DNA of 64,000 nucleotides, from positions 620,001 through 684,000 of the forward strand of contig NZ_JABMLK010000001.1 in NCBI RefSeq assembly GCF_013394855.1. The letters run 5' to 3'. This document shows positions 9,248 through 18,176 of the stretch, in pieces (the stretch's first letter is position 1; every line of letters starts with the position of its first letter). A program made the translations under genes and the position numbers. Source of the stretch: Limnobaculum xujianqingii (GTDB lineage: Bacteria > Pseudomonadota > Gammaproteobacteria > Enterobacterales > Enterobacteriaceae). The notes under the pieces were generated by a model. The model worked only from the letters and a program-made list of their open reading frames with translations, was not told the origin of the DNA and did not search any database.

Positions 9248-9269
9248 AAACGGGGCGTAAACCCCGTTT
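9248..9269 (-). promoter_or_regulatory. Intercistronic hairpin after the capsid gene
   Basis: AAACGGGG and CCCCGTTT form a perfect 8-bp stem around a 6-base loop. The hairpin lies between the capsid gene and the gp35-like gene, and no U-run follows it on the transcribed strand. An mRNA-stabilising or processing hairpin, or an attenuating terminator, are both possible. Confidence 0.5.
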
Positions 9270-9289
9270 AAATCAGGTTTAAAGAAGGG

Positions 9290-10171
9290 TTAACGTAACC
9301 ACGGGCAGACGACAATCTCGACGGCCTTGTAGTTAATGTTGCTTTCACCGCCGGCCTTGTTCTCGGCTTCGACGACACGTTTTGCCGCCGCACGGTTTTG
9401 AGGGCCCACAACCAGCAGGTTCGGCATAATCCCCAGCGGGCGACCCTGTGAGGACTCGAACAACATCATGGACTGGATGGCACTGTTCAGGTTGTCCTCG
9501 TTCAGCTCGGCCTTGGAGGCGAACGCCTGTTGCCAGAAGCCATACCCGGCGGCGACACGCGCATCCACGCCATACAGGAATTCGTCCACCATAAAGACGC
9601 GGTCGGATGTACCCGAGTCGGTTTTGGATTGCAGACGATAATCGCGGCGCTTCTGGAACAGTAACGGCTTGAGCGGTCGCGAAGTGTCCAGCAGGTACCA
9701 CGCCGGGGCGGTGCCGTCCTGCATATTGGAGACGGTCGCTTCACCAACCGGGTGGTCAGTATCAAAAAAGTTCTGTTTGTCGTAGCACAGTTGAGTAAAA
9801 CCATCGGACAGTAACTTGAAAATCAGTTCATCGGGATGGGTGGCGGCGGCATACCCCATATCCTCAAACTTCGGCATTAACACGCCATAGGTGTCGTCTT
9901 CAATGTATTCCGCTTTAATCCCTTCAGTGGCTTCATACTTGACGTTCTTGACGGTGTAGTCACTGACGGACATCTCTTTTACGTCACGCTCACCAATCCA
10001 CTGTTTCAGGCGGGTAAACTCGCCCAGCCAGGCGTAGTTCTCTGACCCGGAGGTTGAGTTGACGATGGTCGCAATACGCTCATACAGCGGGGTATAGGTA
10101 CCGCGTCCGGCGTTAAATGCCGTGTTAACGGCGGTATAAAGTGCCTGTACGGCAGCAGGTGAAATTTCCAT
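9290..10171 (-). CDS. Major capsid protein (Mu gpT)
   Basis: The 293-residue product closely follows Mu gpT in length and pattern: ISPAAVQALYTAVNTAFNAG at the start, ENYAWLGEFTRLKQWIGER near residue 47, LCYDKQNFFDTDHP in the middle and a C-terminus NYKAVEIVVCPWL. It forms the icosahedral head. It lies downstream of the protease/scaffold gene, as in Mu. Confidence 0.93.
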   Translation of the reverse strand: MEISPAAVQALYTAVNTAFNAGRGTYTPLYERIATIVNSTSGSENYAWLGEFTRLKQWIGERDVKEMSVSDYTVKNVKYEATEGIKAEYIEDDTYGVLMPKFEDMGYAAATHPDELIFKLLSDGFTQLCYDKQNFFDTDHPVGEATVSNMQDGTAPAWYLLDTSRPLKPLLFQKRRDYRLQSKTDSGTSDRVFMVDEFLYGVDARVAAGYGFWQQAFASKAELNEDNLNSAIQSMMLFESSQGRPLGIMPNLLVVGPQNRAAAKRVVEAENKAGGESNINYKAVEIVVCPWLR

Positions 10172-10179
10172 AGTCAGAA

Positions 10180-10836
10180 TTAACCTTTCATCAGGGCGAT
10201 TTTATTGGCGAGGAATTCCGCCTCACTCACGCCGGTGGCTTTGATAACCGCACGGTCTTCAGCAGACAGAGCGACAGTGTTGGTTTTGGCGGGGGCCGGC
10301 AGAGTACTGGTCTGACGGGCACCCAAAGCCACAATCGGGGTACGGTGCAACAGGTTTGATGACAGTGCCGCCACACCGCCTTTTTTCGCCAGTGCCAGCA
10401 GACCAGGGACTTCAGATTGCATGACTTTTCCCTGAGCGCGGGCTTTACGGATAATTTGCTCGGCCGTCAGTGCGGCATTACCCAGGGAAGCTTCCGCCAG
10501 TTTTCGGACGAGTTTGTTGTACTCAGAGCGTGGCACGGCAACCGTCAGGTCAATACCGTGCAACTCCGCTTCCGCGATGATGGCTTCGGCTTCCTTCAGG
10601 TCGGCGGCGGTGTCTTCCACGATGGTGGTGGCCTCGCTCACAATCGCTTCAGGGTCGGTGCCAGTCTCGACTACGTCCTGAACCTGGACGGCAGCCTCAG
10701 CGGCGGTTTTCAGGGCACCAATGGACTCAGCCGCTTTCGCGACCAGCTCTTTGAGCTGCTCCTCGGTGTACTCCGTTGTGTCATCGGCAGGGATGAGGCC
10801 CAGCGCGATAAGCAACAGTTTTAACATTTCATTCAT
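10180..10836 (-). CDS. Internal-start scaffold protein (Mu Z-like)
   Basis: An in-frame ATG at 10836 begins the 218-residue C-terminal part of the protease gene (MNEMLKLLLIALGLIPAD). It is mostly helical and acidic, as in scaffolds. In Mu the scaffold Z is made by internal initiation inside gene I, and the same arrangement is inferred here. The start follows a linker rich in Pro and Gln (PPTQQDEPV), a natural domain boundary. Confidence 0.6.
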   Translation of the reverse strand: MNEMLKLLLIALGLIPADDTTEYTEEQLKELVAKAAESIGALKTAAEAAVQVQDVVETGTDPEAIVSEATTIVEDTAADLKEAEAIIAEAELHGIDLTVAVPRSEYNKLVRKLAEASLGNAALTAEQIIRKARAQGKVMQSEVPGLLALAKKGGVAALSSNLLHRTPIVALGARQTSTLPAPAKTNTVALSAEDRAVIKATGVSEAEFLANKIALMKG

Positions 10837-11421
10837 GACGGGTTCGTCCTGTTGTGTTGGTGGGTTTAAAGAATCGTTCAGCGAGGCCGCCGCGAGCGCG
10901 ACAAGCGGCTCCATACCAACCAGACCGGGGTCGTTGGTGATGGCAAACATGCGTAAATAAAGGGAGTGGCCGGTTTCAGTGTCATAGGGAAAAACGGCGG
11001 ACAGATAGCGCCATTCTTCGGCATCAATGCCAGCCTGTGCGGCCGGCGTCCAGCGAGGACGAACATAAAGCCCGGATTCGCGCCACTGCATTTCAATCGC
11101 TGGGTTGTCTAACCAGCCGGCGGCCTTCGCAAGCTCTGCGGTCTGCTCTGCGCTGACTTGGCGTTCCGGGTCCTGGTCTCTGAGGGTGGCGTGGTTATAG
11201 TCACACAACACCGGTTGACCCACGGCAGCGGTCGCCGCGATAAACTGTGCCGCAATATCGGCATCGATATACCAGCAGCCGCGAGCAACATCATGCGGAC
11301 GTCCGTCACGGGCTTTAAATTCGCCGGCCGGCAGAAGCTGATACCAGCCATCACCGGATGACTGAAGCTCTGCGGTCAGGATGGCGACGGGTGGTAACGG
11401 TGTGGAAATTTGTGTTTTCAT
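10180..11421 (-). CDS. Prohead protease/scaffold (Mu gpI)
   Basis: The protein begins MKTQISTPLPPVAILTAELQ and belongs to the Mu gpI protease family. The N-terminal 195 residues are the protease part, with LCDYNHATLRDQ near residue 74 of this start as the likely site of conserved catalytic residues. The rest is a helical scaffold. The start at 11421 is preferred over an upstream in-frame codon at 11475, since the extra 18 residues do not resemble the family. The gene lies directly upstream of the capsid gene. Confidence 0.87.
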   Translation of the reverse strand: MKTQISTPLPPVAILTAELQSSGDGWYQLLPAGEFKARDGRPHDVARGCWYIDADIAAQFIAATAAVGQPVLCDYNHATLRDQDPERQVSAEQTAELAKAAGWLDNPAIEMQWRESGLYVRPRWTPAAQAGIDAEEWRYLSAVFPYDTETGHSLYLRMFAITNDPGLVGMEPLVALAAASLNDSLNPPTQQDEPVMNEMLKLLLIALGLIPADDTTEYTEEQLKELVAKAAESIGALKTAAEAAVQVQDVVETGTDPEAIVSEATTIVEDTAADLKEAEAIIAEAELHGIDLTVAVPRSEYNKLVRKLAEASLGNAALTAEQIIRKARAQGKVMQSEVPGLLALAKKGGVAALSSNLLHRTPIVALGARQTSTLPAPAKTNTVALSAEDRAVIKATGVSEAEFLANKIALMKG

Positions 11422-11583
11422 GCCGCCAGAGTAGCGGCCGGGGTGTGACGATTGGGTTTGTAGCGTTTCACGCACATTTCGCGTGAAAAAGGAATGGTGG
11501 GGTTAACGGGTACGATGATACCCCGTTCAAACCCCGTTTAAAACTCTCTGTAAGCGTTTAAAGATTTTTAGATGATAAATGAC

Positions 11584-12057
11584 TCACCCCTGACCATTGA
11601 GCGCGTTCTGGTGCATCTGGTTGATGATATCCACAATTCGCGTAACGCCTTCAGGTGATAGCCCCATATAAGGTCGCGCTTTGACCGCTGCCGGTGCTGC
11701 CGGCATGGCGGGCGTTCCGCCCAGGTGCATCAGGGCACCATAGACTTTATTGGTACCAATGGCCGCGCTGACCGCATCAAAGTCGGGTGTCAGTGACATA
11801 GCGAGACCGCCCTGGCTACGCTGTAGCATTTTGCCGTTCTTGCCTTTCTTCTCCAGATGTTCCCGGTAGGCTTCTGATAAGGCCGGCCACGGCTGGCCGG
11901 TTGTCGGGTCGGCTTCTTTCTCGAACGCGTCTTCTGACTCGCCGGCCAGTACCATCGATATCGCACGGGTAATGGGACGTAAATCCTGCCCCAGGTTGGT
12001 GAGCCCCTGGATACTGCGGTTAATCTCGTCATTGTCAAACTGATAGTCGATTCTCAC
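11584..12057 (-). CDS. Virion morphogenesis protein (Mu gpG)
   Basis: The 157-residue protein matches the gpG/phage tail S family, with a C-terminal RPYMGLSPEGVTRIVDII segment and an internal GQPWPALSEAYREH motif. In Mu, gpG takes part in head-tail joining. The start is GTG 12057, preceded by an AGGGG ribosome site and adjoining the F stop codon. The 162-bp gap after it holds GTTTAAAC-type repeats and may carry a late-gene signal. Confidence 0.85.
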   Translation of the reverse strand: MRIDYQFDNDEINRSIQGLTNLGQDLRPITRAISMVLAGESEDAFEKEADPTTGQPWPALSEAYREHLEKKGKNGKMLQRSQGGLAMSLTPDFDAVSAAIGTNKVYGALMHLGGTPAMPAAPAAVKARPYMGLSPEGVTRIVDIINQMHQNALNGQG

Positions 12058-13371
12058 TTACAGTACCCCTTTAATCAGTTGATAGCGTCCGGTTGCTAAT
12101 GCCTGACGCAAGTCAGATACGGACATTTTGTACGCCTCGACCATCGCATCCAGTGCGCCGGGCTGAGGTGTCTGACCTGACAGGGTGCGAATAACGGTAC
12201 TGACCTGACCATTACCCTGGCCGATGTATAACAACTGCTGTTTTTGTGCATCCCACAACACGGCCTGCGGCCGGTTCAGTATCTGCGGTAAGAGCTGGTA
12301 CTCTGTCAGGGTCAGTTGTTTAACGCCCTTCAGGGCGTTAGCCTGGCGAATTTGCTGCTCGCTCACTCCCAACAGACGGGCAACCGGTGCACCGGTTCGG
12401 GCCTGAACGGCCTGGGCGACATCATCCGCCATAAATCCCAGTGGTTGCACACTGCGCCCCTGGCGGGTAGTCGTGAGTGCATCACCCACCCAACGGGAGA
12501 ACGCCGCCTGACGAGCCGGTGCATTATTCAGTGACTGGATAACCTGCTGGCGAAGCTGCCTGTCCTGCATCTCCACGAGTTTACGGGCAATATTCGCATC
12601 TGAACCCATCGCCGCACTGCCGACGTTGCCCGACCACCCCGGGCCGGTTCGCATGGTCTGCTTGCCGTCGGTATAGGTGGTGACGTCTTTCTCGTAAATC
12701 TCCCCGGTGCGCTTATCCACACCGGCCTCGACCGTATCGGTGGCAATCCGGCCGACACTGGACTCGACCTTCAGACCTTTTTGCTTCACCTCGGAAGCGG
12801 TCAGCGCACGAACGCGACAGCGACACCCCCAGTCATTGGGTGGGTACATCGTTTCCCAGATAGGGTCTGTACAGTGAAAGACCTTACCGTGCAGGGCGCG
12901 ATGCGAGGTTCGGGTGTTATCGTCCAGGATAGCGATATATTGCCAGTACGGGTGCGTTTCCGTGCTGGCGAGCTGTTGCTGATAGCGTCCGGCCTGGTAG
13001 GTGGTTGCCAGATTGGTACGAAAGATGGTACCCAGACGCGCCGGGCTACCCAGTTGCACCACTTCAGCACCGCCGGCACTGTCGACCACCACCTGCTTAC
13101 CCCACCAACCCAACTCCTGAAGCTGAGGTGTCAGGGTCTTTTTAAACTCCTGTTCCGTAATACCCTGGGAGAGCCCCCGGTCAACCTGTGCCCCGATGGT
13201 GGTCAGGACGTCCATACGCACACCTTTCGCCACAGTAAACGCCTGTGAGTGCGTCTGGAGACTGGTTTCCTGCCAGTTCCATGAAACGTCATACCCTTTG
13301 GAGCGAAAATAGTCGACGGCGAGCTTCGGCTCCAGCTTCATGGCATAGCCTAAATCAACCGCCTGACGCAT
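12058..13371 (-). CDS. Head morphogenesis protein (Mu gpF, gp30)
   Basis: The 437-residue protein carries the minor head F family motifs: AILDDNTRTSHRALHGK followed about 25 residues later by PPNDWGCRCRVRAL. Gp30 is a minor capsid protein and ejected or portal-associated component. Its start overlaps the portal gene by 17 bases, in the Mu order. Confidence 0.92.
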   Translation of the reverse strand: MRQAVDLGYAMKLEPKLAVDYFRSKGYDVSWNWQETSLQTHSQAFTVAKGVRMDVLTTIGAQVDRGLSQGITEQEFKKTLTPQLQELGWWGKQVVVDSAGGAEVVQLGSPARLGTIFRTNLATTYQAGRYQQQLASTETHPYWQYIAILDDNTRTSHRALHGKVFHCTDPIWETMYPPNDWGCRCRVRALTASEVKQKGLKVESSVGRIATDTVEAGVDKRTGEIYEKDVTTYTDGKQTMRTGPGWSGNVGSAAMGSDANIARKLVEMQDRQLRQQVIQSLNNAPARQAAFSRWVGDALTTTRQGRSVQPLGFMADDVAQAVQARTGAPVARLLGVSEQQIRQANALKGVKQLTLTEYQLLPQILNRPQAVLWDAQKQQLLYIGQGNGQVSTVIRTLSGQTPQPGALDAMVEAYKMSVSDLRQALATGRYQLIKGVL

Positions 13372-14935
13372 TCAGCCGCCCCCAGGTCTCGGCAACAAAC
13401 ATCGCCCGGTGCAACATATCAGTAAGCTGTTCATCGTCCAGGTCACTGTAGAGTGCGGCGGCTTTTTCCTTGGCCGCCATCATGCCACCGGTCTCCAGCG
13501 CCTCCAGTATCGGCTTGAGTATCGGGTCAATAGCCTGCTGCCACTCCACACCCGATATCGCCCCGGGCATCGCTTTGACGGCATTCTGGGGACTGGAAGG
13601 GACAGCCCCCGCCGCCAGTGCCGCAAACCCGGGTGGCACCTGTGCGGTCAGAAACGCCGGCGCGGCAGGTTGTGACGGCGGTGTCAGTACCGCGTCGTTT
13701 TCATCCGCGACCGGAATTTGCAGTTTGTCATGGGCCCACTGCACGGGGATTTTCATCCCGATACCGGCGAGCAGCGGCAAGGCGGTTGAATAGGCTGTCA
13801 GGTCTTCCGGTGTGCTCAGGTCAAACACAAAACGCGGCATCCGGCGCAAGCTGTTAAACGACCGGCCATTAAACGCCATGATAGGCTGCACCAGGTCACG
13901 GGTGATGGTCGGGGCAAGCTGGAGTGCATCGCTCTCGCAGATATTACCGGCCATCCGTTCATGCACATTGCCCAGAGCATTGGTGCTCGTCGCGCCGTCC
14001 GCCTGACTGGTCAGCGTTCCGCCTAAAATCACTTTGGACATGTTCAGGTCCCAGTAATTGACGAACGCCATAAATGGGTCAGATGAACCTTCGATGACGG
14101 ATTTTAGCTCTAAATCCATGCCCCGGGGGAAGATACCGCCGGCATTATGGCCGATAGACATAATCGCGCGCAGGAGCTGGTTCTTTTCCTTCTCGGTACT
14201 GCCTGACGGATATTTACCGATGCGCACCGGCATGCCGTAAATCTCCAGAAACTCGGCCAGGTCACGAATGGAATAGTGTTTGAAGATGTAACACCAGACA
14301 ATATTGCGCACCAGACCGGTACGGGCCAGATAACCCGAGCGGGATTTTGCCACATGACGAACCCAACCGAATGGCTGAAGCGCTTGTCCCTCATGACTGC
14401 CGTCGCGCAGGCGCAGTTCATTACGGTTTTGTGGGTGGGTCTGGAACCAGGCTGCCTCCCGAAACTCAATAGCGCGGGGAAGAATCAACCCCTCGACGTC
14501 CTCCCATTCGATTTCCTGACAGGAGAACCCCTTGAAGATGGCGTCAGTCGCATCAAACAGACAGTCATTAAACCAGGTGGCGTCCGTCAGGATTTCCGTC
14601 AGCATGTCCACGTCGTACTGTTCATCATCTGTCGGATTGACGGGAGGAACGATTTTCCACGGCAGCGACTGCACCGCCCGGCGACGCTTACCCAGCTCTG
14701 ACTGTAAGTGCGTGTCTTTCTCTTCCATGTCCTCGGCCAGTTCACACTGCGCCATCAGTTCGCCGTTCTCGGCATCCTTCAGCAGTGCCGCCGCTTTTGC
14801 CGGCGTCAGGCCGATAGAGGGGTGGGGACTCTGCTGCTGATGCAGGAAAGCCACCTTGGCACCGTCAGTCTGCTGGTCATCGGAGAAGGTAAAACGACGC
14901 CCGAAGGCGTCAACGATATTTTTCAGAAATTTCAT
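13355..14935 (-). CDS. Portal protein (Mu gp29, DUF935)
   Basis: The protein of about 526 residues matches DUF935/gp29, with segments such as KRRRAVQSLPWKI, GWVRHVAKSRSGYLARTG and a glycine-rich PRGMDLELKS. It forms the dodecameric DNA gate of the head. I chose ATG 14935 (MKFLKNIVDAFG), which overlaps the terminase stop and has a GAGG site eight bases upstream, over an upstream TTG. Confidence 0.92.
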   Translation of the reverse strand: MKFLKNIVDAFGRRFTFSDDQQTDGAKVAFLHQQQSPHPSIGLTPAKAAALLKDAENGELMAQCELAEDMEEKDTHLQSELGKRRRAVQSLPWKIVPPVNPTDDEQYDVDMLTEILTDATWFNDCLFDATDAIFKGFSCQEIEWEDVEGLILPRAIEFREAAWFQTHPQNRNELRLRDGSHEGQALQPFGWVRHVAKSRSGYLARTGLVRNIVWCYIFKHYSIRDLAEFLEIYGMPVRIGKYPSGSTEKEKNQLLRAIMSIGHNAGGIFPRGMDLELKSVIEGSSDPFMAFVNYWDLNMSKVILGGTLTSQADGATSTNALGNVHERMAGNICESDALQLAPTITRDLVQPIMAFNGRSFNSLRRMPRFVFDLSTPEDLTAYSTALPLLAGIGMKIPVQWAHDKLQIPVADENDAVLTPPSQPAAPAFLTAQVPPGFAALAAGAVPSSPQNAVKAMPGAISGVEWQQAIDPILKPILEALETGGMMAAKEKAAALYSDLDDEQLTDMLHRAMFVAETWGRLNASGG

Positions 14936-16527
14936 TACCAGCAACCTCGCTCGAATTCGTCATCGTCTGCGTCATCATCACCAATGGAAGACATCGGCGC
15001 GCCTTTGGCCGGAATGGGAATAAAGCCGTCGCTCTCGAACCCGTCCATATAACTGGCGCGCGTCACCATGATGTAGGCGACTGCACTGTCACCGTGCCGG
15101 GCCTTACCGTCTGCGCCTTTATTACGGGACTTATCAATTTTGGGAATGCCGCGAATATTCTGGAGGTGGCGCTGGTCGGTGATGATGTCTTCATCCATAG
15201 GTATCTGGATATAACCGGACTCATACAGCGCCTTATACTTCGGCGACCATTCGCGATAAAAGTTATCGGTAATATGGATGGCATCGACCATACCTTCGCC
15301 ATAGCGCAACAATAACGCCTCACCCAGATAGCCGCCGTTACCGGTCTTATCCACAGCAATACCCACGATGCGGGGGGTATGATCGATAATGAAAAAGGCG
15401 ATTTCCCGCTGCTGGTTGTAGGGCACATTACGCAGCTCAACGGTCAGGCGCATAATGCGGCGCGTATCGGTCTCAATGCTACCGATACCAATATCGGATA
15501 AGTCGCCATTACGGGCGAAGTCCTGACCATAACTATGACGTGTATCCGGATCGAGCGTTTCGAGGATGGGGAGTAACTGCTCGGTACAGAATGCCAGTGC
15601 GGTTTTGGTGCGTTCTTCTTCCGTCCAGGTCATATTGCCGTCAGGCATGGTGAACCGGACGACCGGTAAGCGGTCATTGGCGGCCCGGTCAATCAGAACG
15701 CGGGGAATATAGGCACCACTGCCGTGCTTGGGTACGCAGGCGTATTCTTCCAGCGCATCCTCTTCAGTGAGACAACCTGCCAGTAAATCCGCTTTCCATT
15801 GTGCCTCTGCGCTCATTGACCAGGACTGACGCGTCACCTGACAGATACGCTGATAAAGGCCTTCCTCGCAGGCATCGTCCAGCGTAATGGTATGAACGTT
15901 ACCCTTACGACGTCCCGCCCGGATATCGTTAATCAGACCGTTAAACGGGCTTTCATTACCGTTATGGGTACTGATAATACGGACTTTAGCCCCCCACATG
16001 GTGAGCGCCATTGCCGCTTTAATCAGTTCGTCCAGGCTGTCATGGAAAGCCGCTTCATCAATCACCACGTTACCCTGCATCCCCCGCAGGTTCTTCGGGT
16101 TCGATGACAGTGCCTGTACTTTAAAACCCGAGGAAAAGTAGACGACAAAGGTCAGAATATCCTTACGGTCATCATCAATCACCGTCTCGTAGGCTTCTTC
16201 GACAATATCCCCGGCAGCCAAATCGTAAGCTCTGGCCCACATGGCAACGGCATCAATAAACTCACGTGCCATTTCTTTATTGGAGCCGATATAGAACGTA
16301 TTGCAGCCACCAGCCTCACGGGAGAGAGAACCATTAAATGCACCGTCAGCCGCTTCAGCCCAGGTTAAACCGGTGCGGCGGGATTTTTCGGCAATTTTTA
16401 AGGTGGAGGTATCCGCAATCCAGCGCCGCTGATAACCGAGCAACAGTTCGCCCTGGTCAAATTTTTGCAGCAATATCGCATTCATGGAGGCGGAGGTTTG
16501 AGCTTGTTCAATGTCAGGTGTGTTCAT
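14935..16527 (-). CDS. Terminase large subunit (Mu gp28)
   Basis: The 530-residue packaging motor has a Walker-A-like SRRTGLT at residues 49-55 and a Walker B VVIDEAA at 154-160. The nuclease half starts with SYGQDFARNGDLSDIGIG. It cuts and pumps DNA in headful packaging. Its start touches the end of gp27, the likely small subunit. Confidence 0.94.
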   Translation of the reverse strand: MNTPDIEQAQTSASMNAILLQKFDQGELLLGYQRRWIADTSTLKIAEKSRRTGLTWAEAADGAFNGSLSREAGGCNTFYIGSNKEMAREFIDAVAMWARAYDLAAGDIVEEAYETVIDDDRKDILTFVVYFSSGFKVQALSSNPKNLRGMQGNVVIDEAAFHDSLDELIKAAMALTMWGAKVRIISTHNGNESPFNGLINDIRAGRRKGNVHTITLDDACEEGLYQRICQVTRQSWSMSAEAQWKADLLAGCLTEEDALEEYACVPKHGSGAYIPRVLIDRAANDRLPVVRFTMPDGNMTWTEEERTKTALAFCTEQLLPILETLDPDTRHSYGQDFARNGDLSDIGIGSIETDTRRIMRLTVELRNVPYNQQREIAFFIIDHTPRIVGIAVDKTGNGGYLGEALLLRYGEGMVDAIHITDNFYREWSPKYKALYESGYIQIPMDEDIITDQRHLQNIRGIPKIDKSRNKGADGKARHGDSAVAYIMVTRASYMDGFESDGFIPIPAKGAPMSSIGDDDADDDEFERGCW

Positions 16528-17096
16528 CAGGCAATCCCCAGAATACTGCGCTTGATTTCCTCGGCGGTCTCTTTGGACAGACCAGCCGACTTGACAACCC
16601 GGTCAGCGACTTCAGCGGCTTCAGTAGCAAAGGCTGACCGAATTTCTTTTTCGCGCTTGTGGCTAATCATCGCGGCCTGTTCGATACGCTGAGCAAACAG
16701 CGCCCACTGGTTAAGCTCTTTTGGTGACATCTTTTGAGTAACATCAACATCCATCACCTGGTCAAATGCAATGGCTCTGACCATTTCCTGTACCAGTTTG
16801 CCGATATCTGTCGTTGGTGCGTCGCCCAGTTTGGCGACCCAGGCTTCAGACACTTCTCGCGCTTCGCGGATACGTGCTCCGATGGTTTCCATTCGGGAGG
16901 CGTAGCGATTAAGGCCGGTGCGGCTGAGTTTCATGTCCTCACCCAGACCGTTCTGGTCAATCAGCTCATTGACCGCCTCGCGAATATCTTCCTGCGTATG
17001 ACGCTTGTCGCGCAGCAACTGGTGTAACTGGTCGCGGATATCCTGAGGAAGCAGGTCAATTTTTGACGGGCGGCCCCGTGTTGATTTCTCTCTCAT
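16527..17096 (-). CDS. DUF3486 family protein, likely terminase small subunit (Mu gp27)
   Basis: The 189-residue protein starts MREKSTRGRPSKIDLLP and contains the DUF3486 segments RDQLHQLLRDKRHTQEDI and LSRTGLNRYASRM, a helix-turn-helix-like region. Position before gp28 and the DNA-binding look suggest the small terminase. The start at 17096 abuts the gp26 stop (TAATG); an upstream in-frame start would add residues unlike the family. Confidence 0.85.
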   Translation of the reverse strand: MREKSTRGRPSKIDLLPQDIRDQLHQLLRDKRHTQEDIREAVNELIDQNGLGEDMKLSRTGLNRYASRMETIGARIREAREVSEAWVAKLGDAPTTDIGKLVQEMVRAIAFDQVMDVDVTQKMSPKELNQWALFAQRIEQAAMISHKREKEIRSAFATEAAEVADRVVKSAGLSKETAEEIKRSILGIA

Positions 17097-17386
17097 TACG
17101 CTGGTCTCGGACGTTTTACACCGGGAACGGTAACGCGGCCTTCGCACACATCCTGACCACGGCCGGTCAGGCTGGCGACCAGGCAACCGGCAATATCGGT
17201 CAGGGTGACCAGGCGATTTTCATCCAGCCAGCTCAGGTGCGTTCTGACTTCATCCCGGCTGACCAGGTGACCGTAAGAATCCAGACAGGTCTGGAGAATG
17301 GATTCATTGGCCTTGCCGCCGAATTCGGTGATCGAGCGCAACAGCACCAGACGGCGGTCAGCATCTAATAAATCACGGATAGACAT
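17096..17386 (-). CDS. Mu gp26-like winged-helix protein
   Basis: This 96-residue protein (MSIRDLLDADRRLVLLRSI) matches the Mu gp26 type, often labelled ArsR-like. It has a helix-turn-helix (NESILQTCLDSYGH) and a wing with LDENRLVTLTD. It is a late gene in the packaging block with unknown role, overlapping gp27 and gp25 by one base each. Confidence 0.75.
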   Translation of the reverse strand: MSIRDLLDADRRLVLLRSITEFGGKANESILQTCLDSYGHLVSRDEVRTHLSWLDENRLVTLTDIAGCLVASLTGRGQDVCEGRVTVPGVKRPRPA

Positions 17387-17688
17387 TATTTCTTTTCCTT
17401 CAGCTCATTTTGTAATAACAGGTCACTCAGGGCGCGCAGGTTGCGCAACTCCGGCTTTGCCTCTTTCAGGTCGCCTCGCAGGTTTGCTATATCCAGTTGC
17501 AGCGCGTGCAACTCCTTCTGACTTGGCAGTGAGGACAGAGATTTTTCCAGCGCGGTCATGTGTGCTTTCAACATTTCGACATCCTCACGTTTGGCATAGG
17601 TTCGGGATAGGAGCCCCAAAATAGAAAGCAGTACGGCGGTACCAATCGACCAAATCATTGACCAGTGCGCGGCAAGTAATTCAAACAC
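17386..17688 (-). CDS. DUF2730 membrane-anchored protein (Mu gp25)
   Basis: This small protein has one membrane helix (MIWSIGTAVLLSILGLL) followed by a coiled-coil-like tail rich in Lys, Glu and Leu, the DUF2730 pattern. GTG 17688 (FELLAAHWS follows) is chosen because an AAGGAA ribosome site lies upstream and because the TraR-like gene ends there. Its function is unknown. Residues before the GTG belong to the overlapping zinc-finger gene in another frame. Confidence 0.75.
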   Translation of the reverse strand: MFELLAAHWSMIWSIGTAVLLSILGLLSRTYAKREDVEMLKAHMTALEKSLSSLPSQKELHALQLDIANLRGDLKEAKPELRNLRALSDLLLQNELKEKK

Positions 17689-17899
17689 GGTAGTGTCGTT
17701 CCTTTTTTTCGTGGTCAGACTGACACTCAAAACAACGTTGAGCATAAGCATTGACCTGTAAACGTGAGGGGGCGATGGCTTCGCCGCACACCTGACAAAC
17801 TCCGGTACTCAGGTGGCGCGCTCTGCCCTGGTGGCGCAAAAGTGCCTGTACCCGTTATTGCTCCTCCACCAGGCTCCCTTTGTCGGCAATATCACTCAT
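17681..17899 (-). pseudogene. TraR/DksA-type C4 zinc-finger protein with in-frame stop
   Basis: Starting at ATG 17899 the frame reads MSDIADKGSLVEEQ, then TAA, then RVQALLRHQGRARHLSTGV followed by CQVCGEAIAPSRLQV and CFECQSD. The CxxC...CxxC finger and 72-residue length match the TraR/DksA family seen at this site in Mu-like phages. Relatives have a coding triplet at the stop position, so CAA to TAA is the likely change. The start overlaps Rz1 and Rz ends. Family members bind RNA polymerase; this copy cannot make the finger unless the stop is read through. Confidence 0.8.
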
Positions 17900-18176
17900 T
17901 GTCCTGGCTCCGTTCTTCGTCCCACTGATGAATCAGAATGAGCTGGTTTTCCAGCGTCATCGCCCACTGACCGTAAGCGTTCGCGTGTTTCAGTAACGTC
18001 TGAGGGTCGCCCGATACCGGTGCGGCTGGTCGGGTGGGTAACATCATCAGTGTTGCCGGAATACGGGGGCAGATGACCGTTACTGGTGGCGGTGGAATAA
18101 CCGAGGGCGGCGGTGTAGAGCCGCAACCCGTCAGGGCCAAGACCGGTATAAGCCTGACCATCGCGAGAAACCGCAT
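17892..18176 (-). CDS. Rz1-like spanin lipoprotein
   Basis: Inside the Rz gene in another frame, a 94-residue protein starts MRFLAMVRLIPVLALTGCG. It has a signal sequence and an LTGC lipobox, then a Pro-rich stretch (PPPSVIPPPPVTV). This is the outer-membrane spanin arrangement. With Rz it would fuse the membranes at lysis. Confidence 0.82.
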   Translation of the reverse strand: MRFLAMVRLIPVLALTGCGSTPPPSVIPPPPVTVICPRIPATLMMLPTRPAAPVSGDPQTLLKHANAYGQWAMTLENQLILIHQWDEERSQDNE

